64,000 nucleotides of DNA, taken from NCBI GenBank assembly GCA_023423895.1, contig JAFAER010000024.1:62001-126000 (forward strand). The letters run 5' to 3'. Of this stretch, positions 24,383 through 32,341 are shown piece after piece. A program made the position numbers and the translations under genes. The first letter of the stretch is position 1, and each line of letters starts with the position of its first letter. Below the pieces are notes generated by a model that saw only the letters and a list, made by a program, of their open reading frames with translations, did not search any database and was not told where the DNA came from. Source of the stretch: Pseudomonadota bacterium. GTDB taxonomy: Bacteria; Myxococcota_A; Polyangia; Polyangiales; Polyangiaceae.

Positions 24383-24569
24383 GGTCGGTGACGCACGCGG
24401 ACGCGACAACGAACGTCCGCGGATGCGGCGCGGAGGACGTCGCTTGCGGCTCGTTGTTCGTCGTCGTCGCGCGTCCCACGACAAGGGGCCGCATGCATCC
24501 TTCGATGCTTGACCCTCGGGGGCTTCCGCCTACTCCATCGAGACGTCGACGTCGACATCGGAGGGGATG

Positions 24570-25829
24570 ATGCTCTTCACGCGAACACTCGAGAACATTC
24601 AGCGCACGCACACAGGCAAACCGTTCGAGATGGTCTTCTGGAACGGTGAGCGCTGGCGGTTCGGGGCTCCTGCGGGAGGTGCACCGGAGTTCGTGATCCG
24701 GTTCAAGACGAGGACCTCGTTCGCGCGGTCCGTGCTGCAGACGACGCTCGGGCTCGGTGAAGCGTACGTCGCTGGCGACCTCGGGATCGAAGGCAACCTC
24801 GAGGACGCCCTGACGACGCTCTTCGAGATCGGACTGAAGCAGCCGCCGAGGTCGACGTGGAGGGATCGCATGAGCGCCGCCATCGCGCGCTCGCTCCCGC
24901 AGGAGAAGGCGGACATCGAACATCACTACGGTCGGGGCAACGACTTTTACTCGCTGTATCTGGACAAGAAGCTCCAGTACTCGTGTGCCTACTTCAAGAC
25001 GCCAGAGGACACGCTGGAGCAGGCGCAGGATCAGAAGATTGCGCATACGGTGCGGAAGCTCGATCTCCGTCGTGGGCAGCGGCTCCTCGACATCGGATGT
25101 GGCTGGGGCCACCTGATGTTCCATGCCGCCGAGAAGTACGGCGTCGAGTGTCTCGGCATCACACTCTGTGACAATCAAGCGAAGTACATCCGCGAGCAGG
25201 CGCGCGCACGGAAGCTTCCCGTCGATGTTCGCACGATGAGCTATCTCGAGCTCGACGACCGCATCAAATGGGAGCGCATCGTCTCGGTCGGCATGATGTG
25301 CCACGTCGGACAGAAGCGCGCCGACGAGTTCTACGACAAGCTCGACGCGCTCAGCGCACCGGGCGCCGTCGTGCTCACGCACTGCATCTCGAAGATGAAG
25401 GAGTCGACGGGCAGTGACCCGTTCGTCGAGAAGCACGTGTTCCCCGGGTACTGGTTCTTCTCTCTCGAAGGGGAGACGAAGCGAGCCGTGGACCGCGGAT
25501 TCAACGTGCTCGACGTGGAGAACCTCCGCCGGCACTACGCCATGACGGCGCATCACTGGCGGAAGCGGTTCCTCGCGAACTACGAGACGATCAAGCGCAA
25601 GATGCGCTTCGACGAGCGCTTCATGAGGACGTGGGACTTCTACCTCGCGAGCGTCGTCGCGGGCTTCCGCGCAGGGCACCTCAACTTGATCCAGATGACG
25701 ATGTCGCGAGGGATCAACGACGAGTACCCGCTCACGCGCGAGTTCCTCTACGAACGAGAGCGTCCTTCGCCGGTCATCGGTCGGATCCCGACCTTTCCGC
25801 TCCGGCCGCGGATCGAGGCTCCCTCCTGA
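24570..25829 (+). CDS. cfa: Cyclopropane-fatty-acyl-phospholipid synthase
   Basis: 419 aa. The SAM-binding motif LLDIGCGWGHLMFHAAEKYG, the N-terminal lipid-binding region (DIEHHYGRGNDFYSLYLDKK, CAYFKTPEDTLEQAQ) and FPGYWFFSL identify the CFA synthase family, which methylates unsaturated lipid chains at the membrane to form cyclopropane rings, often on entry to stationary phase. GGAGG is 5 nt before ATG 24570 and only 2 nt before ATG 24567, so 24570 is preferred. No sigma54-like element was found directly upstream. Confidence 0.93.
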   Translation: MLFTRTLENIQRTHTGKPFEMVFWNGERWRFGAPAGGAPEFVIRFKTRTSFARSVLQTTLGLGEAYVAGDLGIEGNLEDALTTLFEIGLKQPPRSTWRDRMSAAIARSLPQEKADIEHHYGRGNDFYSLYLDKKLQYSCAYFKTPEDTLEQAQDQKIAHTVRKLDLRRGQRLLDIGCGWGHLMFHAAEKYGVECLGITLCDNQAKYIREQARARKLPVDVRTMSYLELDDRIKWERIVSVGMMCHVGQKRADEFYDKLDALSAPGAVVLTHCISKMKESTGSDPFVEKHVFPGYWFFSLEGETKRAVDRGFNVLDVENLRRHYAMTAHHWRKRFLANYETIKRKMRFDERFMRTWDFYLASVVAGFRAGHLNLIQMTMSRGINDEYPLTREFLYERERPSPVIGRIPTFPLRPRIEAPS

Positions 25830-25920
25830 GCGAATGGCGAAGCGCTCGTGATGCGCGCGACGTTTCCCTGAGCCGCCGTTTCGGCCGGTAGCGTTCGCGA
25901 TTCGCGCGAGGACCTGCCGG

Positions 25921-25936
25921 CGGCACGAGGTGTGCT
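25921..25936 (+). promoter_or_regulatory. sigma54-like -24/-12 element
   Basis: CGGCACGAGGTGTGCT has GGCACG and TGCT (10 of 12). The -12 C is 17 nt before ATG 25952. Confidence 0.5.
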
Positions 25937-25951
25937 GCCGGTGGGATCGTC

Positions 25952-26887
25952 ATGCGCGCTCTCAGCCGCGAGGATGCCGTCGTGCTCTCGGGAAGCGCTC
26001 ATCCGGCGCTCGCTCGAGCCGTCGCCCATGCGGCGGGTGTTCCGCTTGGCCGAGCGCGCTGCGAGCGCTTTCCCGACGGCGAGATTCTCGTCGACGTCGA
26101 GCCGCAGTCGGTCGGGGGACGCGACGTGCTCGTCGTCCAACCGACGTCGGCGCCGGCGAGCGATCACTTGCTCGAGCTCTTGCTCATCGCAGATGCCTCC
26201 CGACGCGCGGGCGCTCGCTCGATCTCGGCCGTGATCCCGTACTTCGGCTACGCACGGCAGGACCGGCGAAAGCGTGAAGGCGAGCCCCTCGCCGTGCACG
26301 TGGTCGCCCAGTTGCTGGCAGTCGCGAAGCTATCACGCGTCGTCTCCGTGGATCTGCACAGCGACGTCGTCGAGGCGGCGCTCGACTGCCCGATGGAGAA
26401 GGTCAGCGCCGTCGGGCTGCTTGCGCAGACGCTGGCCGAGCGCATGGCGCCATCTCCAGAGGCATCGATCATCGTCGCTCCCGACCTCGGCGCCGTGAAG
26501 CTCGCGCGCGAATATGCGCGCCTCATGGCGTTGCCCTTGGTGGTCGTACACAAGGTCCGAACGAGCGGCACCGAGGTCTCGAGCGAACGGATCGCCGGCG
26601 ACGTCCGTGGTCGAAGAGCGATCATCATCGACGACATGATCTCGACCGGCGGGACGATCGTGGAGGCGGTACGAGCGGTCCAGGCGGAAGGAGCTACTGG
26701 CGAGGTCGTCGTGGCGGCGACACATGCGGTGCTCGTTCCCGGAGCTCGAGAGCGATTGCGAGCCGGCGGCGTCGGCCAGCTCGTGGTCACCGACACGCTG
26801 GCGCCATCACCTGCGGAGCGCTGGACGACGGTGGTCTCGGTCGCTCCGTTGCTCGCCGACGCGATTCGTCGTCGTTTCTCGGCGTGA
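25952..26887 (+). CDS. prs: Ribose-phosphate pyrophosphokinase (PRPP synthetase)
   Basis: 311 aa. The ATP/ribose-5-phosphate loop (VIPYFGYARQDRRKREGEPL), VSVDLHSD and the PRPP-binding loop IIIDDMISTGGTI are complete. It makes PRPP for nucleotide and NAD synthesis. Bacteria normally have a housekeeping copy beside glmU or ispE; this copy lies in the stress island with a sigma54-like element, so it may be a second, stress-induced enzyme. No Shine-Dalgarno is evident. Confidence 0.92.
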   Translation: MRALSREDAVVLSGSAHPALARAVAHAAGVPLGRARCERFPDGEILVDVEPQSVGGRDVLVVQPTSAPASDHLLELLLIADASRRAGARSISAVIPYFGYARQDRRKREGEPLAVHVVAQLLAVAKLSRVVSVDLHSDVVEAALDCPMEKVSAVGLLAQTLAERMAPSPEASIIVAPDLGAVKLAREYARLMALPLVVVHKVRTSGTEVSSERIAGDVRGRRAIIIDDMISTGGTIVEAVRAVQAEGATGEVVVAATHAVLVPGARERLRAGGVGQLVVTDTLAPSPAERWTTVVSVAPLLADAIRRRFSA

Positions 26888-26908
26888 TCGGGCGCGAGCG
26901 TCGGTCGC

Positions 26909-27505
26909 TCAGCGGATCGCCGCTTCGACCACCAACGCTCCCAAACGATCGGCGACCCGCTCGAGATCGGAGGCGACCTCCTTCCGTGCTGCATCGTCGT
27001 GCCAGAGCCCGAGCCCGATGGCGACCGCGACCACCGCGGTCACGAACGGCATGATCGAGCGTCGTCGCTCGCGCGAAGGTGTCGTCTGCTGGCGACGAAT
27101 GGTGCTCCAGATCGGCGGAGCGGCCGTCGGGTCCGGCGGCGTGAGGAAGGGGTTCGGCCCGCAGATCAGCGGACGGCTCCCGTCGGCGCCCGACAGGACG
27201 GGGAGCTCACGCAACATCTGCGAGATGCGTGGCGGCGGCGGGCGTCGCGAGGCTGGCAGCGAGAACGTGGCAAGCGGCGAAGGTCGACTCGTGCGCGATG
27301 GGATGGCCGACAGCGTCGGAGCGTTTGCGCGTGCCGCCGATGGGGATGTCCCTCGCCCGTAGCGGGGGGCGGCCCGCAGCAATCCGGACGTACGACCTTC
27401 AGGGTCGTACAGCGTCGTGGGCATCGCGTCGTAGATGTCCTCGGCGACTTCCTCGGACGAGCGCCGATGTTTCGCGGAGCTCCTTCGCGTCTGACCGACC
27501 CTCAT
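26909..27505 (-). CDS. Hypothetical protein, C-terminal TM segment
   Basis: 198 aa. Basic N-terminus (MRVGQTRRSSAKHRRSSEEV), a low-complexity Pro/Ser/Arg-rich middle, and one hydrophobic segment near the C-terminus (SIMPFVTAVVAVAIGLGLWH) followed by a short charged tail. GGAGGAAGCC before ATG 27505 and a sigma54-like element 24 nt upstream support it. Convergent with prs. No family recognised. Confidence 0.65.
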   Translation of the reverse strand: MRVGQTRRSSAKHRRSSEEVAEDIYDAMPTTLYDPEGRTSGLLRAAPRYGRGTSPSAARANAPTLSAIPSRTSRPSPLATFSLPASRRPPPPRISQMLRELPVLSGADGSRPLICGPNPFLTPPDPTAAPPIWSTIRRQQTTPSRERRRSIMPFVTAVVAVAIGLGLWHDDAARKEVASDLERVADRLGALVVEAAIR

Positions 27506-27527
27506 GGCTTCCTCCGTCCGTGAACCA

Positions 27528-27543
27528 AGCAAGGACGACGCCG
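27528..27543 (-). promoter_or_regulatory. sigma54-like -24/-12 element
   Basis: CGGCGTCGTCCTTGCT on the minus strand keeps GGC and TTGCT with right spacing; 24 nt before ATG 27505, which has GGAGGAAG in between. Confidence 0.45.
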
Positions 27544-27573
27544 GTCGGGGTGGTGCATCGTTCACTCAGGTTG

Positions 27574-27630
27574 CGGCGGAGCCACTCGGGTTCCGGCGGA
27601 GCCACTCGGTGTCGACGGAGCCTTGGTCGG
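27574..27630. repeat. Direct repeat, 20-bp period
   Basis: CGGCGGAGCCACTCGG occurs at 27574-27589 and 27594-27609, followed by a degenerate third unit (ACGGAGCC). It lies between the divergent promoters of a hypothetical gene and the DUF4142 gene; a protein-binding array or a slippage product are both possible. Confidence 0.5.
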
Positions 27631-27725
27631 CCGAGCCGCGGGGTGGGTGGTTCGCTTCCTGCTGCCGATGTCGCTGTTGGATCGGCACGGAGACAGGAAG
27701 GGTACGAAGACGGAGGAGTACGATC

Positions 27726-28289
27726 ATGATGCGATGGATGACATTCGGCGCCGCGACGCTGCTGCTGGCGCTCGCGCCTGCCTGCCAGAAGCAACCGCGC
27801 GAGGCGCAGACTGCGGAGGCCGTGGCTGGCGCAGCCGAGCGGATCGACGACGACGACAAGGAGTTCATGACGAAGGCTGCGCAGGGACGCATGCTCGAGG
27901 TCGCCCTCGGTCAGCAGGCGGCCAACAAGGCGACCGATCCGGACGTGAAGGCGCTCGGGAAGCGATTGGCCTACGATCATGCGAGAGCGCATGAAGAGCT
28001 GAAAGAGATCGCCGCGAGCAAAGGCCTCGCGTTGCCGACGCAGTTGAAGCCCGATCACCAGGAAGAGGTGAACGAGATGGCGACGCTGAGCGGCGCGAAG
28101 CTCGACACGGAATATGCGGATGACATGGTGGAGGAGCACGAGAAGGCCGTGAAGGAGTTCCGCGAGGCCGCGCGCGAGCTGAAGGATCCGGAGCTCCGCG
28201 CGTGGGCAGCCAAGACCTTGCCGATGCTGGAACAGCAGCTCGATCAGGCGAAGCAGGTCAAAGCGAAGGTCGCGCCCGCAGAGGACTGA
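27726..28289 (+). CDS. DUF4142 lipoprotein
   Basis: 187 aa. Lipoprotein signal with lipobox LAPAC (MMRWMTFGAATLLLALAPAC). The mature part is helical with the DUF4142 (ferritin-like fold) pattern DDKEFMTKAAQGRMLEVALG, GKRLAYDHARAHEELKEIA and MVEEHEKAVKEFREAAREL. Such envelope proteins are often stress-linked. GGAGGAG precedes tandem ATGs at 27726 and 27729. A weak sigma54-like sequence (TGGTTCGCTTCCTGCT) lies at 27648-27663. It closes the stress island. Confidence 0.88.
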   Translation: MMRWMTFGAATLLLALAPACQKQPREAQTAEAVAGAAERIDDDDKEFMTKAAQGRMLEVALGQQAANKATDPDVKALGKRLAYDHARAHEELKEIAASKGLALPTQLKPDHQEEVNEMATLSGAKLDTEYADDMVEEHEKAVKEFREAARELKDPELRAWAAKTLPMLEQQLDQAKQVKAKVAPAED

Positions 28290-28478
28290 TCGGCGTTCGG
28301 GTGTGGCACGCAGGCGAGCGCGCCGCACCTCGTTCCGGACATCTCGCCATCGGCCGAGCCCGAAGGGATTGAGCGCGATCCTTCCCGTCGACGGAAGGCT
28401 CGAGCGCCGGAGACGGCGCGCCAGGTACAGGACATCGTCGATGCGCGCTGGCCAGTACGCTAACGTCGAAACTACCCC

Positions 28479-29579
28479 ATGGTGCGCGGCAATCGGAGCG
28501 AGCGGAGCTCGTCATCGAGGCGCATCGTGTATTTCGCGGTGGTTGAGGCGATTCTGTGCGCCAGCGCGACGGCGGAGGCCGCCGACGTCGAACCGGTCGC
28601 GATCCAGTACGAAGGGGCCGGCGCCTGCGCTTCGGAGCAGGCCTTCGTGTCCAGGGTCCGAGCGCATACCCGACGATGGCGGCTGGTGGAGGGCGGACAG
28701 CCAGGCGTGCGGACGATCCGCGTCCGGGTCTCGGACGGCTCCGGGGCGTCGAGGGGGAAGCTCGCCGTGACCGGCACGGACGGGACGACCTCGGAGCGCG
28801 AGATCGCCGGGCCGACCTGCGTGGAGGTCTCGGAGGCGCTGGCTGTCATGGTGGCCGTGGCGATCGATCCGCGTGCGGGAACTCCGAGCGATGGCCCCAC
28901 GAACGAGACTACGCCGCCGGAGACGCCGGAGAGTCGAGACGAGACATCGCCGCCCGTCGACACCACCGTCCGCGAGCCCGTCGCACCGCCTCCTGCGAAT
29001 GAAGAGCGCCGACCGGGCGCCGCGAAACAAGAGGGGTGGGACCTGCGGCTGACGTTCGAAGCCCGGGCCGAGACGACTTCGGCCGTGATCCGCGGTGGTC
29101 TGCAGGGAGCGGGCCTGTCGGTGGGGGTCGAGCCCGCGAGCGCCGCTCGTGGCCCGGGGGTGTTCTTCGGGCCGCCGAGCCTCGCCCTCGGTCTGAGGCA
29201 AACCTTCTCGAAAGAGCGCGCCCTCCGCGGTGGAAGCGTGGAGGTCGCGTGGACGGCGGCCAATCTGCGCCTCTGCCCGTTCCGTGTCGTCATCGAGACC
29301 GTCGCTCAGGTGTCTCCTTGCGCGGAATCGAACATGGGCGCCCTCGACGCCTCCGCCCGGGGCTTCGCCGATGCGAAGGGCCGGTCGACGTTCTGGCTCG
29401 ACGTGGGCGGGTCGCTCGTCGGCACCGTCCGCCTCTCGGACGCAGTATTCTTCAGCTCTACCTTCGCCATGTCCATGCCTCTCTTCCGCCAGCCCTTCGT
29501 GCTCGCCAGCGGAACCCGTGCCGCGACGGTCCCGCCGCTCGGGGTCCTGGGCGGTCTCGGGATCGGCTTCCGCCTCTGA
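28479..29579 (+). CDS. Secreted protein, first gene of surface locus A
   Basis: 366 aa. Signal peptide (IVYFAVVEAILCASATAEAA), an N-terminal domain about 36-130 (VAIQYEGAGACASEQAFVSR, EVSEALAVMVAVAIDPR), a Pro/Thr/Glu-rich linker (140-185) and a C-terminal beta-rich part ending GLGIGFRL, barrel-like. The protein at 45069 has the same layout (ACASE/GCPPASF opening, 'CSALAHAAAVVIALAIDP', acidic linker, barrel-like end), so they are paralogues. Function unknown; OmpA-like insertion in the outer membrane is an inference. Confidence 0.72.
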   Translation: MVRGNRSERSSSSRRIVYFAVVEAILCASATAEAADVEPVAIQYEGAGACASEQAFVSRVRAHTRRWRLVEGGQPGVRTIRVRVSDGSGASRGKLAVTGTDGTTSEREIAGPTCVEVSEALAVMVAVAIDPRAGTPSDGPTNETTPPETPESRDETSPPVDTTVREPVAPPPANEERRPGAAKQEGWDLRLTFEARAETTSAVIRGGLQGAGLSVGVEPASAARGPGVFFGPPSLALGLRQTFSKERALRGGSVEVAWTAANLRLCPFRVVIETVAQVSPCAESNMGALDASARGFADAKGRSTFWLDVGGSLVGTVRLSDAVFFSSTFAMSMPLFRQPFVLASGTRAATVPPLGVLGGLGIGFRL

Positions 29580-29633
29580 GCGTGCCTGCGACGTTTTCGC
29601 GATCAGAGGCTCGCCACCGCTGCACTACCGGTC

Positions 29634-30254
29634 GTGGTGACCACGTCAGGGGCATCGGTAGCGGCTCTGGAGCAAGCCGGATCCGTGGCAGGCGGAGAAA
29701 TCCAGCCCGTGCCGACCTCTAAGCTCGACCGTACGGAGCAGCTCCGCGCCATCGTTCGTGAGCACTTCGCGCACGTCTGGCGCTTCCTCCGCCGTCTCGG
29801 CTTCGAGCGGGACGTCGCGGACGACGCCGCTCAGGACCTGTTCTTCGTCGCGCTCCGGAGGATCGACGCCATCGAGCCCGGACGCGAGCGCGCGTTCCTG
29901 TTCGGCGCGGCCCTCCGGATCGCCGTCCGCCTGAAACGCAAAGGCGCCCGTGAGGTGCCGGTCGATCGAGTCAACGACGAGGACGAGGCCGACGTGCTGT
30001 CCGCGACGCTCGAGCAGCGTCTCGACGAAGAGCGCGCGCGCCAGCTTCTCTATCACCTTCTCGCGGAGCTCGACGAGCGCTTCCGCGTGGTCTTCGTCCT
30101 CTACGAGCTGGAGGGCATGACGATGCAGGAGATCGCCGAGCTTCTGGAGATCCCGATGGGCACCGTCGCGTCCCGTCTGCGCTCCGGGCGCGACGACTTC
30201 CAGGCGCGCCTCGCGCGCCACCGCGCACGGCTGCGCAACGAGGAGAGCACATGA
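29634..30254 (+). CDS. ECF-type RNA polymerase sigma factor, locus A
   Basis: 206 aa from GTG (29634 or 29637). Region 2 VREHFAHVWRFLRRLGFERD with VADDAAQDLFFVALRRI, and region 4 FRVVFVLYELEGMTMQEIAE with LLEIPMGTVASRLRSGRD. No anti-sigma zinc motif is fused. The stop overlaps the next gene (ATGA). The sigma factor at 46250 heads the second, similar locus. The likely targets are its own downstream lipoprotein genes, by analogy with autoregulated ECF factors. Confidence 0.88.
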   Translation: MVTTSGASVAALEQAGSVAGGEIQPVPTSKLDRTEQLRAIVREHFAHVWRFLRRLGFERDVADDAAQDLFFVALRRIDAIEPGRERAFLFGAALRIAVRLKRKGAREVPVDRVNDEDEADVLSATLEQRLDEERARQLLYHLLAELDERFRVVFVLYELEGMTMQEIAELLEIPMGTVASRLRSGRDDFQARLARHRARLRNEEST

Positions 30255-31036
30255 AAGGACCGACGCGCCTCATCCTGGAAGACCCGGACTTCGCTCGCCT
30301 CGTGGCTGCCAGCACACGTGAGGAGCCGTCCAGCGACCAGATGGAAAAAGCGCTCTCGACGGCGACGAGCGCTGCGGCCGCGTCGCGGTGGAGCCTCGCC
30401 TGGGGCAGCGGCCTTGCCGGACGTCTCACGATCGGCCTCGCCGCCGTGGGGATCGCCGTGGCGATCGGCTTCACGACGATGCACCGCGGGGAGTCGACGA
30501 ATCCTGTCGCGGTTCCGGCATCTCCCGTTGCTGCCGTGTCCGGCGCCCCGCCTGCGGTCGTCGCGCCCGCTCACATCGAGGTCGCTCCTCCCGTCGCCCA
30601 GACGGCTTCCGTTCCGGTGGAGGCTCTGGCGGATGCACCCGCGGCGGAGCCCTCTTCGCCGAAGCGCATCGCACGAAACCGCGACCGGGCGAGCGCCGAC
30701 TTCAGAGCGCTCCCCGAACGCGCCGCGGTGCAGTCCTCCTCCGCGGGCTCCGCGGGCACCAGCAGCTTCGCAGAGGAGCTCGCGCTCGTCTCTGCCGCGC
30801 GCGCCGCGCTCGAGAAGGGTGACGTGGCCGACGGCCTCCGCGCGATCGACGCGTATGACGCGCGATTTCGCTCGGGGACGTTCGCGCAAGAGATGGCCGT
30901 GATGCGCATCGAGGCGCTTGCGTCTTCCGGCGAGCGCGCGCGCGCTCGCGAACTCGCGATGCGCTTCCTCGAAGCCAATGCGAAGAGCCCATACGCCGCC
31001 CGGGTTCGCTCGTTGCTCGAGCGCACGCCGAACTGA
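30251..31036 (+). CDS. Membrane protein coupled to ECF sigma, TPR-like tail (A)
   Basis: 261 aa. Cytoplasmic head of about 55 residues, one membrane segment (GRLTIGLAAVGIAVAIGF, about 58-75), a long Ala/Pro/Val-rich periplasmic linker and a helical tail (EELALVSAARAALEKGDVAD, RARELAMRFLEANAKSPYAA) like a TPR pair. Position and topology fit a transmembrane anti-sigma factor, but no ZAS or other known anti-sigma motif is visible. ATG overlaps the sigma gene stop. Confidence 0.75.
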   Translation: MKGPTRLILEDPDFARLVAASTREEPSSDQMEKALSTATSAAAASRWSLAWGSGLAGRLTIGLAAVGIAVAIGFTTMHRGESTNPVAVPASPVAAVSGAPPAVVAPAHIEVAPPVAQTASVPVEALADAPAAEPSSPKRIARNRDRASADFRALPERAAVQSSSAGSAGTSSFAEELALVSAARAALEKGDVADGLRAIDAYDARFRSGTFAQEMAVMRIEALASSGERARARELAMRFLEANAKSPYAARVRSLLERTPN

Positions 31037-31084
31037 TCCGAGTCTCAGAGTCACCAAGCATCAAGGCGAGGTTCGACCGTCGTC

Positions 31085-32341
31085 ATGAATGAAGATCTAC
31101 TCCATCGAGCGCCGCGCTCTCCGCGCCGCGTCCAAGCGTTCTTGCTCGCGGGCTTCGCGGCGGCGGTCGTCCTCGGCGCTGCCTCGTGCACGGTCAGCGA
31201 GAAGACGCCGTTCATCATCGGCAACGACCTCGCGGACGGCTCGACGTCGTCCGGGTTCGTGCCGGCGCCCGAACCGGACGGGGGCGGTCGGAACGAGCTC
31301 ATCGAGTACTGCCCGTCGAGCCGATGCCCGGACGGCTACACGACGTGCCCGGACTCCACGTTCCGGTGCGACGTGAATCTGAAGAACGATCGGAGCAATT
31401 GCGGCGCGTGCGGACATGCGTGTCCCACCGGGCTGTCCGACACGTACGAGTGCATCGAGGGCAAGTGCGTCGTCGTCTGCGGGACCGACCGCACCGATTG
31501 TGACGGGATCATCGACAACGGCTGCGAGGTCACGCCGAGCGATCCGCTGAACTGCGGCGGCATTTGTGGGAATGCCTGTGATCCGGCGACTCCATGCATC
31601 GGGAACCTCCTCCAGGGCTATCACTGTGGGTGCCCCCCCGGGCTCACGCGGTGCGGGGCGACGACGACGCTGCTCTCCTGTGTCGACACCGACTCTCGGG
31701 ACGACCATTGCGGCGACTGCGGTGTCGTCTGTGATCGCAACGGTGATGCAGGCGCGCCGCCACCGAACGCGCGTTACGGGTGCGTCGGGGGCAAGTGCGG
31801 CCAGCTCAAGTGCAACGCGGACTACGCCGACTGCAACGCGGAGCCCGGCTGCGAGACGCTGCTGACGACGACCGAGAACTGCGGAAAGTGCGGAAACGCC
31901 TGTGCCCCTGGTCAGGTCTGCGCGCGCGACGGCCAGGATGAAGCCTACACGTGTATGTGCCCGCCGGGGTTCACCCGCTGTCCGTATTCCGGGTCTGCCG
32001 TCGGTCGAGAATATTGCGTCGACATCAAGACGGATCCCTTTCATTGCGGCAGCTGCAGGAACCGCTGTGAGGATCACTCGAACGGCTACCTGCCCGGCGT
32101 GAGCGGCAAGACCGTCGTGGCCATGTGCGTCCACGGAACGTGCGACTACACGTGCGTTGCCGGTCGCGCGGATTGTAACGGCAACCGCAACGACGGCTGC
32201 GAGACGAACACGAACAGCGACCCGAACAACTGCGGCGGATGCGGGGTCGTCTGCGACGCCGTGGCTGGGCAAGCCTGTGCCGGAGGTCGTTGCGTGGTCG
32301 AGGCGTGCGACCAGATCGATGCAGGACCGGTGGCGAAATGA
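31085..32341 (+). CDS. Cys-rich repeat lipoprotein, locus A
   Basis: 418 aa. Signal with lipobox-like AASC (AFLLAGFAAAVVLGAASC), a DG-rich spacer, then repeats of the form DC.....DGCE....D..NCG.CG..C (for example DCDGIIDNGCEVTPSDPLNC, DCNGNRNDGCETNTNSDPNN). These are typical of myxobacterial secreted proteins often misnamed tryptophan synthase alpha chain. The many Cys probably form disulfides outside the cell. The ATGA stop overlaps the next gene. Counterpart at 47673. Confidence 0.85.
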   Translation: MNEDLLHRAPRSPRRVQAFLLAGFAAAVVLGAASCTVSEKTPFIIGNDLADGSTSSGFVPAPEPDGGGRNELIEYCPSSRCPDGYTTCPDSTFRCDVNLKNDRSNCGACGHACPTGLSDTYECIEGKCVVVCGTDRTDCDGIIDNGCEVTPSDPLNCGGICGNACDPATPCIGNLLQGYHCGCPPGLTRCGATTTLLSCVDTDSRDDHCGDCGVVCDRNGDAGAPPPNARYGCVGGKCGQLKCNADYADCNAEPGCETLLTTTENCGKCGNACAPGQVCARDGQDEAYTCMCPPGFTRCPYSGSAVGREYCVDIKTDPFHCGSCRNRCEDHSNGYLPGVSGKTVVAMCVHGTCDYTCVAGRADCNGNRNDGCETNTNSDPNNCGGCGVVCDAVAGQACAGGRCVVEACDQIDAGPVAK

